From assembly GCA_020205615.1 (NCBI GenBank), contig CM035170.1, positions 13,120,980-13,184,979 on the forward strand: a stretch of DNA of 64,000 nt, read 5' to 3'. The DNA is from Panax quinquefolius. Taxonomy: Eukaryota > Streptophyta > Magnoliopsida > Apiales > Araliaceae. Under the pieces are notes generated by a model. It did not search any database and was not told where the DNA came from. It saw only the letters and a list, made by a program, of their open reading frames with translations. Shown piece after piece: positions 1-13,431 of the stretch (position 1 is the stretch's first letter; the number at the start of each line of letters is the position of its first letter). A program made the translations under genes and the position numbers.

Positions 1-2018
1 GAATATTTGGATCATTTTGTGGTCGTCTTTATTGATGACATCCTCATATACTCCAAAAGCCGTGAAGATTATGAGCAACACTTGAGGCTGATACTCCAAA
101 AGCTTCGTGAAAATAAGTTATATGCCAAGTTGAAGAAATTCGAGTTCTGGTTTGAGGGAGTATCATTCCTTGGGCACATGATATCAAATCACGGAATATT
201 TGTTGACTCGACAAAAATTGAAGCAATTCAAAGCAGGAAGCAACCTAAGTCAGAGACCGAAGTACATAGATTTCTCGGCTTAGCTGGTTATTATCGGAGA
301 TTTGTAGAAAGGTTTTCTCGAATCGCTACTCCATTAACTCAGCTGACTCAAAAAGATACAAAATTCGGTTAGAGCGAGGAATGTGAGAAGGGTTTTCAAG
401 AACTCAAGAGGAGACTTATTTCAGCACCTATTCTGACAATACCATCTGGTTCAGAGGGATTTGCCATATATAACAATGCTTCCGGCAAAGGTTTAGGATG
501 TGTTCTCATGCAACATGGGAAATTCATAGCCTATGCCTCACGAAAACTCAAGGAATATGAGAGGAATTATCTTACTTATGATCTAGAGTTGGCAGATGTC
601 ATTTTTGCACTTAAAATCTGGAGGAATTATCTGTATGGGGAGAAAGTGGAGATCTATACGGATCATAAAAGCCTCAAATATTTCTTCACCCAAAAAGAAC
701 TTAACATGCGACAAAGACTTTGGATCGAGTTGTTGAAAGATTATGATCTTATCATTTAATACCATCCTGGAAAAGCGAACGTAGTAGCTGACGCATTGAG
801 TAGAAGATCATATACGGGTACGAGTGCGATATTGTCAATGCAAAGGCCCATTTTGTATGACTTACAAAGGATGGAGATAAAGTTAAAGACTCTAGGGACC
901 TACGTGATGATGGCAAATATACGAGTAGAACCGACTTTAATCGATAAAGTTAAAGTTGCTCAAACTATAGACCTGGAGCTGATGCGTATGAAGAAGAAAG
1001 TACAAGAAGGTACTATCCCAGAAGCAAGATTTGATGAAGAAGGAATACTTCGAGTCAACTCTAGACTTTGTGTTCCTAACGACCATGATTTAAAGTATAA
1101 GATCATGATGGATGCGCATAACACACCATTTGTAATCCATCCTGGGAGTACCAAAATGTATCGTGATCTTTGACATACATTTTGGTGGAGCAATATGAAA
1201 AGAGAGATCACAGAGTTTATCTCAAGGTGTTTAACGTGTCAACGAGTCAAGACGGAGCATCAAGTGCCAAAAGGTCAATTACAACCACTTGAAATTATAG
1301 AATGGAAGTGGGAGCACATTACCATGGACTTCGTTACTGGTCTCCCCATGGTTTCTCAAGGCATAGATGCAATTTGGGTCATTATTGATAGATTGACCAA
1401 GTCTGCTCATTTTTTACTTATACGAGAAACTTATTCACTTGAACTTCTTGCTCGTATTTACATAAATGAGATTGTAAGACTGGATGGTATACCAGTATCC
1501 ATAGTTTTTGATCGAGACCCAAGATTCACTTCACGATTTTGGGTTAGTTTGCAAAAAGATATGGGCACAAATTTATAATTTAGTTTGGCATATCATCCTC
1601 AAACGGACGGGCAGTCGGAGTGGACTATTCAAACTCTTGAAGATCTATTAAGACTTTGTGTCCTTGACTTCAAAGGAAGTTGAGACAAGTTCTTGCCATT
1701 GGTAGAATTTTCCTACAATAATAGTTATCAAGCAAATATTGGCATGACTCCATTTGAGGCGTTGCATGGATGCAAGTGTCGTTCTCCAGTACGTTGGGAT
1801 GAGGTGGGTGAAGCAACGTTTTTGGGACCGAAATTGGTACGTCTGACTACAGAGAAGATTCAAATGATCCAACAACGTATAAAGACCTCACAAGATCGAT
1901 AAAAGAGTTATGCTGCTTCATCGAAAGGACGTGGAATTCAATGATGGTGATCATGTGTTATTACGTGTTATTCCACGGAAAGGAGTTACAAGATTTGGAA
2001 AGAGAGGAAAGCTCAATC
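1..2018 (+). pseudogene. Tekay-like Ty3/gypsy pol fragment (RT end, RNase H, integrase)
   Basis: This fragment is the 3' half of a retrotransposon polymerase gene. It opens inside the reverse transcriptase at the catalytic [10 protein letters not shown] block (about 28-60). RNase H follows (about 400-755, with TDHKSLKYF). The integrase has an HHCC-type zinc region (about 1120-1260, LTCQRVK), the D,D,E core blocks ITMDF (about 1320) and FDRDPRF (about 1510), and the [10 protein letters not shown] block (about 1590). In-frame stops lie near 370, 757, 1171, 1576 and 1681. Identity with the two Tekay copies at 13432-15500 and 37167-39700 stops at 2018, before the chromodomain, so both ends are truncated. 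The 5' part lies outside the window. It is a dead copy, on the opposite strand to the other two. Confidence 0.93.
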
Positions 2019-2377
2019 TCCCCCTTAATAAAGCAACCTTTTAATCCATAATTATAATCCTTAATTATGATTTCTAATCCATAATTAGATTCCATAATTA
2101 GATCCCTAGTGTGCGACAGTGCCCCATTTGTTCTTTATTCCAGCGCGGTCGTACTAAAACTCAGAATTAGATTCTGCAATTTTTGACACAGCTCTGCTTC
2201 AACCAAAAACTCCCATTTTCTTCATTCTAGAACCAAATTAAGCAAACCCATATGCTATAAACCTTATAAACTTGAAACTAAACACTTATAAAACAATTCT
2301 AACAACACAAAAAACTTAAACAACCAAATTAAAGGTTAAAATTCCATGTCTATACTAGTTTTTCTTATTTTGACATA
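2019..2377. other. Non-coding AT-rich stretch
   Basis: I see no gene here. The first 90 bases hold an imperfect repeat of a TAATCCATAATTA-like phrase (about 2040-2100). The stretch is continuous with 3349-4409 across the hAT-I insertion. It may be old LTR sequence, but I found no matching copy in the window. Confidence 0.5.
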
Positions 2378-2385
2378 CTTAGCGA

Positions 2386-3340
2386 TAGGGCTGAGAAAGG
2401 AACCAAATTGCCTCTGAAACCACACCAAAAATTGCACAAATTGCACCAATTAAAACCGTACTAATGGTTCCAACGTATGTGACGATTTTAGGTGGGTTAA
2501 AAAACCGAATTTACGGTTTGGGTTTGGGTTTGGTTATTGGTCAAAATTGCATACATAGAACCGAAACCGCACCGTACTTCTTACATATAAATTATTATAT
2601 TCACTAATATGATGATAACAATAAATTCTTGTACAATGAAATGGACACCCATTTACCTGGTCCATCTATTCCCCCTCAAAAAGACTTAGTGACCAATGAA
2701 AGTTTTAGAGCCAAGCAACAGGCAACAGGCAACCAGAAAGCATATAAGTATCAAAATAATATAAAAATTAATGAGGATGGAGCAAACAAAAAGGTTCCCA
2801 ACCTAAACAAAGGTGCACAAACTAACATATCTGTACATTTTAATCACACCATTAATCAACCAGATGAATAATGAGCAATATCTTGAAGCAAATAACTGAA
2901 ATTATCAATTAATAAGTGCCATCCAACTCTTAATACTTTATGAGCCAACTCACAGAGCACTCAATCACAACAACCGCATAATTTAACTTGTTTGGCTACT
3001 GAGAAAATGTTACAACATATGATTATCAATTTTCCTGTTTAAAATAGTGTGGATCCTTAAAGTTGAAACAAATGAGAACACAAAATAAGTAAGGTTGTTT
3101 GTGTTCTCAAAATGGTATTTAATATTGCATGATGTTAAATTTTTAATTTAAATTGTATAAAATTTTGTTGTTTCAATTGGTTTTGAAACCGAAATTGCAC
3201 CAAATGAAACCGCACCGCACAGTTCAAAATTGCACTGCACTAATCACAAGCGATTTCATGTGCGATTTTAGATTTGTCAAACCGCACCTAATCGGTTTTG
3301 TGTGCGGTTTGGGCTTCAAACCGCACCATGCTCATCCCTA
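2386..3340. mobile_element. hAT-I, non-autonomous hAT-family DNA transposon
   Basis: A 955-bp element flanked by a perfect 8-bp direct repeat CTTAGCGA (2378-2385 and 3341-3348), the target-site duplication length of hAT elements. The termini begin TAGGGCTGAG and end CTCATCCCTA, an imperfect inverted repeat. The terminal 150-200 bases at each end are rich in the motif AAACCGCACC and its complement, and the ends resemble each other in inverted orientation. There is no transposase ORF. The 80-codon ORF at 2629-2871 has no recognisable domain. Element and target repeat are directly visible; the hAT assignment rests on duplication length and TIR type. Confidence 0.88.
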
Positions 3341-3348
3341 CTTAGCGA

Positions 3349-4409
3349 AATAATTCACCACAGATTCATTTTACAACCATAATCCATCATCAATTTATAA
3401 TTTACAGAATGAATTCATAACCAATTTTGACTCTAAAACAAACCATAAGATACATATTTCAACAAAAACTCAAATTCATATTCTTTAACATACTTTCATG
3501 AATTTGATTATTTCAAAATCATTTACAAATGATATAAGACAAATTTTACATACCCATAAACATATATCTCAACACCTCATCCAAAAAAATCCATTTAACA
3601 GTGAAGAAGTTTTGGAAAATAAAACTAAGAAACTTTAGAATTAGATTGTTTACATTTGATTCCTTCTTTAGACTTAGTTAGATGATGAGAATGGCTTGAT
3701 TATTCTTCTTTTTCTTCTTTGATTTCACAGACTTTTCTCTTAAATTCACAAAGGACTCGCACTCTCAGCTCCCTCTATATTTCTCAGACTTAGCAAACTT
3801 AAGCGTAAAAATAAACTGAAGAAAGGGGTTTACGCAACTTTAAGTTGGGTTAACAGTTACCATAGACCAAAAGTTTTAGCTGTTAAAAATGCCAAAGGTC
3901 TCAAGGCCTTGTTTGACTAACCAAGTTAGGCTCCTTTTAATTTATTTTAATATTCTTCTTATTATATAATACACAAATATCACACTTAATTTAAATTAAA
4001 TTACTTAACCATTATAATTACAATTTTATTTAACAGATCATTAACCCTCTAATTAAATTATTTAATTAAATTAGAATATTACCATCATATTAGCGTAATA
4101 AAATGCACATCAAATATAAAATTATTTAACATAAATTTAATTAGTATTATCACACTTAAATAAATTATTCTATTTATTTTATTTGATAAATAATCCAACT
4201 AAAATATTTATTTTATTCGATAAATATTTTAAATTATTTACAAAATTCACACTCGTTACATAGTCTGAGTTTGTAGTTGTAGTTGTCCTCAATAAATTGT
4301 AAAACAATGTGAAAATAATTGTAGTGATGACTTAATGTGTGTGTTGTTGGACTATACATATCATTGTGATAATTATAATTAGAAAAAATTATTTAACTTG
4401 GTTGTTTGT
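3349..4409. other. Non-coding AT-rich stretch between two hAT elements
   Basis: No coding region is supported. Around 3655-3790 there are pyrimidine-rich runs (TTCTTCTTTTTCTTCTTT) and a TCAGCTCCCTC phrase resembling a transcribed LTR leader. From 3930 on the sequence is over 80% A+T, with repeated TTTAATTAAATTA phrases. It is the pre-insertion host sequence of both hAT-I (on its left) and hAT-II (on its right). Confidence 0.45.
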
Positions 4410-4524
4410 ATTTTAGCTAGGGGTGAGCATGGTGCGGTTTGGTGCGGTTTGAAGCCCAAACCGCACATGATACTGCTTAGATGCGGTTAGATAAATCTAA
4501 AACCGCACATGAAATCACTTGTGA

Positions 4525-7292
4525 TGTGACGCCCCCAAAATAGGTATACATCACCCATTCTGAGTCGCCAAATATATGGTACATAAATCAAATACAAACT
4601 TCTTTTATATAATACGACAAAATCGTAGCTTAGAGATTTTACACGAATATTATCTCATAGACAGTATTCAAACTCAAATGAAGTCCTCATTACATTTATT
4701 ATCACACTATTTCATAAAATAGTGAGGACTACTATAGTCACCATCTCGGACCGTCACTCTGTTCCCCGACTAGTCCCAGCTACGTTCTCATTTTCTGAAG
4801 AGAACAATGAAAGCAAAAGGGTGAGCTCAACTAGCCCAGTAAGAAATATTATGACTAAGATAATGTAGAATAAATTATCGTTAGCCTTCAACAGTGTTAA
4901 ATTGATAAAATACAATAAACATCAAGTTTAACTACAGCGGAACAAGCAATCCATTAGAAGAGTCAAGTAGAGCATGATATCTACTATCTTCTATGATTTA
5001 AAATGTTTTTCATCAACTTTATCGCTGAGACTCAGCTTAATAAATAAACCACATCATCGAATCATCCCTGCACTACGGGCCAAGGATATTCATGTAATCA
5101 TCAATGGTCATGATTATACCGAATAATCCTTAGTCATAATCATACCAACAATTGTCCATCAATGCACTACGGGCTAATGAGGACTTTTACCACATCATTT
5201 GTAACATTACGGTCATAATTATACCGAATAATCCCTGGTCATAATCATACCAATCAATAGTCCATCTATGCACGTAAGCCACATATGACTTTCATCACAA
5301 TATAAGCATGATGATGGTGATAATGATATAAGCATTAATCAAACGAAATCAAGGATAAATATTAAAGACTTTAAATTTATCCAGAGTTTAAAATTATCCA
5401 AATTGTCAACATAATACTGCTTTGTGGAGTAAAATTCAAGAATAATATTGTATCAAAAATGATTTGGACCGAAAAAAATATATTTTTCGGATGAATAGTA
5501 TCCCATGAATGAATAGTACTTCAGGAATAGTACCTCGTGAATAGTACCCCGGTATGAAAAGTGTCCCAAATACCCGAGTGAATAATATCCGTGTGAATAG
5601 TAACTAGATGAATAGTAACCCATGAATAGTACTCTGGCATGAAAATACCCCAAATACCCGAGTGAATATTATTTGAGTGAATAGTAACTGGGTGAATAGT
5701 AACCCCTGAATAGTATTTCAGCATGAAAAGATCAATAATTATCAAGAATGTTTAGAATAATATTTCCATGAAAAGATACTGGATGAAGCGCAAATATCAA
5801 TGATATTCTACTAATTTCATGGAATATAGAAGAAATACTTTAACAAACTGAGTGTAGAACTAGGGATACGAAACAAAATAATATTACTTACATACTACAG
5901 AGTATAGAAGAAAATAATATTTCATACGAATATTGAACAAAAATAATATCCCTTACGAATACGAAAGAATAATACCCCTTACCTCAGAAGAAGACTGGAT
6001 ACTGGAATAGTGAGGTATCAGACTTCTCTTCTACTTTCTCTCTAAAGCTTCTCTCTCTATAATTACTCTTGTGAGTCTTAGAGAATTGGTGAGGATGAAG
6101 GAAGAATGAGCTTCTATTTATAGGAAAACATAGTTTCGATAATTACACGTTTTGGGGCTTGAAATATTACAGTATAATGCCTTCATCTTTTCCTTCATTT
6201 TTAATTTAGTCCTGCAAGTATTATCAAACTTGCACCACCTCCCCTAATAGTACATCACGTGAATCAATAGTACATTCATGTGAATCAATAGTACACACAT
6301 GTAGAAAAAAAATAGTTACGGTATAGTACCTTTATCTATACCTCTATTTTTAATTTAGTCATGGAAGTATTATCAATCTTGCACCACCTCCCCTAATAGT
6401 ACATGCATTTGAATCAATAGTACATACATGTGAACAAATAGTTATAAGCATGTGAATTAATAGCAATTAATTGCTCATTTATCTTGATTAATTACCCGAT
6501 TGGTCAATATAACCTCCAGACATCAATTATTATCGAAATAGATGTCCATTTCGATTAATACTAATAATCCCAACACAATAAAAATATCAATTTCATCTTT
6601 AATCAATACGAACTTATTTATCATTAATATTATAACTCACTATATTTAACAACCAGATCATTCCCAGGAAAGAGGGGAATTTCTGATAAGGATTTCTCCC
6701 AATTGGCGCGCAATTAGGTGACCAAATCTTTCCTCGACAGAACTTTCTAGACATTGTCAATATTGCAAATAATAATATGAATAATTTTGTCGTCTCAATT
6801 ATTGATTTAATAATAATAAATATTATGCAGATGATAGTGTGACAATAATTGATTCAATAATATGAGAGATATTATGCAGCAATTACTGTAGCAATAATTG
6901 AGTATAACTGAGTGACTTCTCACGTAAGCATCAATAATCAATACCGTGTGCTACTATGCAACCACACGTATTACTGTACTTTTACCAACGGGTAGTTTAA
7001 CAGTTTAATGGTAAAACTTTCGCCATTATTTTTATAAAAAGATAATTTTGTCATTTTCTAACTACGACAATACTTCCGTTGTGGGGACCACCAATGATTG
7101 TGACGTCGTATGAATATTCCCTGTTAAAACGAATATTCCCCGACCAATCGAATATTATATAACCACTTTCTTACTTTGTAAAATTTGTAAATAATACCCA
7201 CAACTATAACATTATATCAAATCCACACCATAATATTCAAAAATATATTTCGAGAAAAATTAATCTTTATTCATAAAAGTTGGGGTCTTACA
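4525..7292 (-). mobile_element. Solo LTR of the Tekay-like family
   Basis: A lone 2768-bp LTR. It starts TGTGACGCCCCC and ends GGGGTCTTACA (TG...CA), and carries a perfect 5-bp target duplication TGTGA (4520-4524 and 7293-7297). It has no internal region on either side, so it is the usual product of recombination between the two LTRs of one element. By comparison with full copies, the sense strand of the family is minus. It differs from other copies in carrying a GAATAGTA-type array where they carry a hairpin minisatellite. It interrupts hAT-II. Confidence 0.9.
5490..5716. repeat. TGAATAGTA-type short tandem array inside the solo LTR
   Basis: At least nine copies of (G)TGAATAGTA or close variants, spaced 13-20 bp, with a longer duplicated segment around the phrase CAAATACCCGAGTGAATA (about 5569 and 5650). 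It occupies the same LTR position as the hairpin minisatellite of other copies. Minus-strand ORFs across it are translations of the repeat, not genes. Confidence 0.8.
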
Positions 7293-7297
7293 TGTGA

Positions 7298-7518
7298 TTG
7301 GTGCGGTGAGGTTTTGAACCATGCAATGCGGTTTCGATTCCAAAACCAATTAAACAACAAAAATTTATGCAATTTAAATTTATAATTTAACATCACACAA
7401 GATTAAATATCACTTTGATAACACACACAATCTTACTTCTAATGTTTTGTCTAAACAAAAGCTAAATATAATAGAGTAATATGGTGTAAATTATTAGTGT
7501 AGAATAGAGTAGAGTAAA
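7298..7518. mobile_element. hAT-II middle piece
   Basis: This piece continues hAT-II after the solo LTR. It starts with GGTGCGGTGAGG, and its first half matches the subterminal part of hAT-I in inverted orientation. It ends where Athila LTR-A begins. Near 7454 it has the phrase AAACAAAAGCTAAATA, which also opens the right-hand hAT-II piece at 54876. Confidence 0.75.
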
Positions 7519-8238
7519 TGATAAGTAGATTTTATACCTAATTATCCGGTATCTGTTACTTGAATTAGTTGCTTAATCTCATGTTTTTTAGTTACTTTTC
7601 ATGCATTTTGTGTTCGTTTTGTAGATTATATTCTTGGGAGCTGTGATTGCAAAGAATTAAGTTTCTTCTTAGCTTTCCGTAATAACTTGAATCATTCCAA
7701 TCGGAGTTCGGAGGCAAGAGTTATGACATTTGTACCAACGGACGTCAAACGGTACTGTTTCGGGTGGTCATTTACATAGCAGCAAATTCAGATCCACTTT
7801 CAACATTTTTCCGGTCCTTATTTCGAAACACTCAAAGCATGAAAGTTGTAGATTTACGTCTCCTCTTTCCGGAACATCTTGAATCATCGAAATCGGAGTT
7901 CGGACGAAGATGTTATGGTCATTTTCCCAAAGGACGTCGGAGCACAAAATTTTCGAAAAAGGGCCCAGCGCCGGGGCGCTGGGGAAGAGTTTTGTCAAGC
8001 TTGGACGCGTTTTGGGGTGAATTTTGACTCCAAATAGGATTGGGTTTGTTTCTAAGCTAAAAATTAGACTTGTAACCTACAAATACATGATGGAAGACAG
8101 AAAATATAGGGGGATTAGAGAGGGAGAGAGCATTCCATTAGATTGGATTAGAGTAAATTAGATCAAAACCCTAGTTCTAATGAGTTTTGGATATTGAAGC
8201 AACTTGGAGACCATTGAAGTTTCAAAGTAGGAGCAAGC
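7519..8238 (+). repeat. Athila LTR-A, 5' part of the left copy
   Basis: The LTR begins TGATAAGTAGATTT and matches, in inverted orientation, the LTR end at 33601. It carries a GC-rich palindromic stretch (GCGCCGGGGCGCT, about 7970). The copy is interrupted at 8239 by Tekay-2 and resumes at 20988. The ORF at 7764-8027 falls wholly in LTR sequence and has no domain. Confidence 0.85.
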
Positions 8239-9034
8239 TGTTACGCCCCCAAAATAGGTATACATCACCCATCTTGAGTCGCCAGATACATGGTACAGAA
8301 CTCAAATACAACTTAATAATACAACTGTCGTGTACAATACGACAAAACATAAGCTGTGAGTTTGAATACAAATATTGTCTACTAGAGATTATACAAACTC
8401 AAAAGGAGTCCTCATTACAATTATTATCACACTATTTCGTAGAATAGTGAGGACTACTAATGCTATCATCTGGACCGTCACTCTGTTCCCCGACTAGTCC
8501 CTACTACGTTCTCATTTCCTGAAGAGAACAATGAAGCGCATATATCAAGGATATTCCACTAATTTCATGGAGTATAGAAGTCAAAACTTTAACCAACTAA
8601 GTATAATAAGGAATGGAATAACAAAAGAAATCACCAGGCATGCGATATACCGCATGCAAAGGTTATTCCAATGAGAATAATAAATAATGGAATCGAATCC
8701 CGTAAAAAACGCATGCATGTGATATTCCAACAAAATAATAAAGATTTTAATCGGTCCCATGTACAACGCATGATGTGATATTCCAATGTAATAATAAAGA
8801 TTTAAACCAGTCCGACGTAAAGCGCATGCAGATGTGATGTTCCAAATGTAATGATAAAGAATGGAACAACAGAAAAATTTCACCAAGTATAGGGTAGCCC
8901 GCGTATACAGGTTATTCCAACAGAATAATAAAGAATGGAATAACATAAGTTCTCTTTATGGAGAAGAAAGAAATAATACTCCCTACCTTTAGAAAAACTG
9001 GATACTAGAATAGTGAGGTAGCAGACTTCTCTTC
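8239..9034 (-). repeat. Tekay LTR head, unit 1 (internally deleted)
   Basis: The first of three successive LTR starts. It begins TGTTACGCCCCC and stops at the phrase GCAGACTTCTCTTC, where the next LTR start follows. Compared with unit 2 it lacks about 0.7 kb between GAACA (about 8530) and GCGCATATATC (about 8536). Both sides share ATGAA (8531-8535), consistent with a microhomology deletion. The hairpin minisatellite occupies about 8590-8965. Confidence 0.8.
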
Positions 9035-10559
9035 TGTGACGCCCCCAAAATAGGTATACGTCACCTATTCTGAGTCGTCCAATACATGGTACAGAATACA
9101 AATACAACTTAATTATACAACTATCGTGAAAAGTACGACAAAACATAAGCTGTGAGTTTTAATACAAATATTGTCGTCTAGACAATATACAAACTCAAAT
9201 TCAATATTATTACATTTATTTTCCACTATTTCACTAAAGAGTGAGGACTAGTAATGCTATCATCTAGTCCATCACTCCGTTCCCCGACTAGTCCCTGCTA
9301 TGTTCTCATTTCCTGAAGAGAACAATAAAAGTAAAAGGGTGAGCTCAACTAGCCCAGTAGGAAATATTATGACTAAGATAATGCAGAATATATTATCGTT
9401 AGCCTTCAACAAAGTTTAAACCGATACAATATAACAACCATCAAGTTTAACTGCAGCGGAACAAGCAATCCATTAAAAAAGTCAAGTAGAGAATAAAATC
9501 TACTATCTTTTACGATTTAGAAGGTTTTTCATCACTTTTATCGCTGGGACTCAGCTTAATAAATAATTCACATTATCGAATCACCCCGCACTACTACTGC
9601 CAAGGATATTCTTTAGTATCACGACCACACTTATCCATGCACTCACGGGCCGTGAATATTTGTGTATTCGATAATGGTCATGATCATGCCAACAACTCGT
9701 CCCATCAATGCTCTACGGGCCAATGAGGACTTTTTCCACATCATTTGTAACATTACTATTCATGATTACACCGAATAATCCTCGGTCATAATCATACCAA
9801 GTCCATCTATGCACTATAGGCCACGTATGACTTTCAACAAAATATAAACATGAGGATGATGACAATGATATAAGAATTCAATAAAACAAGTTCAAGAATT
9901 AATTTATCCAGAACTAATAACGTCCAAATTGTCAACATGATATTGCTTTGTAGAGTAAAATTCAAGAAAGCTCGTAAGAATATTTCCATGAAAAGATACC
10001 GTCAAGCGCATATATCAAGGATATTCCACTAATTTCATGGAGTATAGAAGTCAAAACTTTAACCAATTTGAGTATAATAAGGAATGGAATAACAAAAGAA
10101 ATCACCGGGCATGCGATAGATCGCAGACAGCAAAGTTATTCCAACAGAATAATAAATAACGGAATCGTCCCACGAAACGCATGCAGATGGGATATTCCAA
10201 CAAAATAATAAAGACGGAATCAGTCCGGCGTAAAATGCATGCATGAGGATATTCCAATGTAATAATAAAGATTTTAATCAGTCCCAACAGACAACGCATG
10301 CATGTGATATTCCAATGTAATAATAAAGATTTAAACCAGTCCGACGAAACGCATGAGATGTGATGTTCCAACAGAATGATAAAGAATGGAACAACGTAAA
10401 ATTTCACCAAGTATAGGGTAGCACAGCGTATCTGAGTTATTCCAATGTAATAATAAAGAATGGAATAACATAAGTTCTCTTCATGGAGAAGAAAGAAATA
10501 ATACTCCCTACCTTTAGAAAAACTGGATACTAGAATAGTGAGGTAGCAGACTTCTCTTC
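9035..10559 (-). repeat. Tekay LTR head, unit 2 (1525 bp)
   Basis: The second LTR start, TGTGACGCCCCC. It covers the LTR from its outer end to the same TCTCTTCT breakpoint as unit 1. It contains the CACTACGGGCC-type repeats (about 9590-9830) and the hairpin minisatellite (about 10085-10470). The breakpoint phrase is identical in units 1 and 2, so the join was copied rather than created twice. Confidence 0.8.
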
Positions 10560-13421
10560 TGTGACGCCCCCAAAATAGGTATACATCACCTATTCTGAGT
10601 CTTCAAATACATGGTACAGAATACAAATACAACTTAATTAAACAACTGTCGTGAAAAGTACGACAAAATATAAGCTGTGAGTTTTAATACAAATATTGTC
10701 GTCTAGACAATATACAAACTTAAATTCAATATTATTACATTTATTTTCCACTATTTCACTAAATAGTGAGGACTAGTAATGCTATCATCCGTCCACACTC
10801 CGCTCCCCAATTAAGTCCTCGCTATGTGTTCTCATTTCAAAGAGAACAATAAAAGTAAAAGGTGAGTTCAATTAGCCCAAAGAAAAATATTATGACTAAG
10901 ATAATGCGGACTATATTATCGTTAGCCTTCAACAACGATTACACAATACAATATAACAACCATCAAGTTTAACTACAATGAACAAGCAATCCATTAAAAG
11001 AGTCAAATAGAGAATAAAATCTACTTGCCTTTTATGATTTAAAAGGTTTTTCATCACTTTATCGCCGGGACTCAAATTTAATAAATAATCCACGTCATCG
11101 AATCACCCATGCACTACAGCCAAGGATATTCTTTAATATCACGACCACAATTATCTATGCCCTACGGGCCAAGAATATTGTGTGTATTCAATAATGGTCA
11201 TGATCATGCCAACAACCATCCATCAATGCTCTCTACGGCCAATGAGGACTTTTACCACATCATTTGTAACATTACGGTCATGATTACACCAATAATCCTC
11301 GGTCATAATCATACCAAGTCCATCTATGCACTATAGGCCACAGATGACTTTCAACAAAATATAAACATGAGGATGATGACAATGATATAAGAATTCAATA
11401 AAACAAGTTCAAGAATTATTTTATTCAGAACTAATAACGTCCAAATTGTCAACATGATCTTCGCTTTGTAGAGTAAAATTCAAGAATGCTCAAAAGAATA
11501 TTTCCATGAAAAGATATTGACGGAAGCGCAAATATCAAGGATATTCCACTAATTTCATGGAGTATAGAAGTCAAAACTTTAACCAACCGAGTATAATAAG
11601 GAATGGAATAACAAAAGAAATCACCGGGCATGCGATAGACCGCATGACAGCGAAAGTTATTCCAACAGAATAATAAATAATCGGAATCAGTCCCCAGAAA
11701 ACACATAGTATATGATATTCCAATGTAATAATAAAGATGGAATCGGAGTCCTGCGTAAACAGACGCATGTGATATTCCAATGTAATAATAAAGATTTTAC
11801 CAGTCCCAGGCGTAGAAACATTGTATGTGGATGTTCCAACGAATGATAAAGAATGGAACAATGTAAGAATTTCACCAAGTATAGGGTAGCTTGGCGTATA
11901 TAGGTTATTCCAATGTAATAATATAGAATGGAATAATGAAGTTCTCTTCATAGATAAGAAAGAAATAATACTCCCTACCTTAGAAAAACCGGATAATCGG
12001 AATAGTGAGGTAGCAGACTTCTTCTTTTTTTTCTATAATTTATCTCTATAATAATCGCTTCTAAAGCTTTTGTGAATTGGTGAGAAATGAAGGAAGAATG
12101 AGCTTCTATTTATAGGAAAATATAGTTTCGATAATTGCACGTTTTGGGGCTCAAAAAATTATAGTACAATACCTCTAACTTTTCTTTCATTTTTAATGTA
12201 GTCTTGCAACTATTATCAAACTTTCACCACCTCCCCTAATAGTAAATAATTTGAATCAATAGTTCAATCATGTGAATCAATAGTATAATCATGTAAAAAA
12301 TACGAATTACAGTATAGTACCTCCATCAATACCTCCATTTTTAACTTAGTCATGCAAGTATTATCAATTTTGCACCAACTCCCCTAATAGTATACACATG
12401 TGAACAAATAGTTATAATCATGTGAAATAATAGCAATCAATTGCTCATTTATTTGGTTAAATACCCGATTGGTCAATATAACCTCCAGACATCAATTATT
12501 ATCGAAATAATTGTCGATTTTCACTAACACAAATAATTCCAACACAATGAAACCATTTTATCAAAAATATAAATTTTGAAATTTCAAGTTTGATTTTTCT
12601 AAAAAAAAGTCAACTGTTGACTTTTTGATCAAATAGTGAATTCTTGAAAATTTTGTTTTTATAGACTATTTTACTAATTTCATCGCTTAGGACACAAATA
12701 TCATGTCCAAGGCTCCAAATTCAACTCTGAACACAACTTCAATTTTATTAACATTCATCATTAATATTATAACTAACAATATTTATCAACCAAAGTCGTT
12801 CCTGTGAAAGGGGCTTTCTAATAAGGATTTCTCCTATGGCCAATGATTAGGTGACCAAACCTCTCCTCGATAGAACTTCTGACATCAGAAATATTGCAAT
12901 TTAATAATATGAATAACTTTGTCGTCTCAATTATTGATTTAATAAAATAACATATTATGCGGATGATACTACTGCACAATAATCAAATCAATAATATGAG
13001 AGATATATGATGCAAGAATTATCAGTAGCAATAATTAAGTATAACCGAGTGACTTCACGTAAGCATCAATAATCAATACCGTGTACTACTATGCAACCAC
13101 GCCAGATTCGTAATTTTACTACCGTAGTTCAACAGTTAATCTGTGAAAACTTCCGCCGTTATTTTCATAAAGTATTTTTGTCGCTTTTCAATCCAAGCAA
13201 TAATTCCGTTGTGGGGGTCCACTAATGATTGTGTAGTTGTACGAATATTCCTGTTAAAACGAATATTCCCCACCAATCGAATATTATATAACAACTTATG
13301 TATACTTTGCAAAATTTAAAATATTACCCACAACTATAACATTATATCAAATCCACACCATAATATTCAAAAATATATTTAGAGAAAATTTAATCTTTAT
13401 TCAAAAAGTTGGGGTCTTACA
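10560..13421 (-). repeat. Tekay-2 3' LTR, complete unit
   Basis: A full-length LTR from TGTGACGCCCCC to GGGGTCTTACA, continuing past the breakpoint where units 1 and 2 stop. It includes the hairpin minisatellite (about 11585-11950) and a TTGACTTTTTGATCAAATAG phrase (about 12620) shared with the other Tekay-2 LTR at about 20385. It adjoins the polypurine tract (complement of ACCTCCCTTCTTATG), as expected for the 3' LTR of a minus-strand element. Confidence 0.87.
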
Positions 13422-13431
13422 ACCTCCCTTC

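Noticed and set aside
2629..2871. An 80-codon ORF in hAT-I as possible transposase remnant
   Set aside because: No transposase motif is present and composition is AT-driven; the element is too short to be autonomous.
4525..7292. Repeated CACTACGGGCC phrases in Tekay LTRs as a CRISPR-like or satellite array
   Set aside because: Spacing is irregular and the intervening sequence is conserved between LTR copies, so these are internal LTR motifs.
8581..8946. A 121-codon minus-strand ORF and similar ones at 10059-10410, 11449-11951, 19371-19646 and 61923-62123
   Set aside because: All fall in the LTR hairpin minisatellite and show the same repeated peptide phrases. They are translations of a repeat whose period is sometimes a multiple of three.
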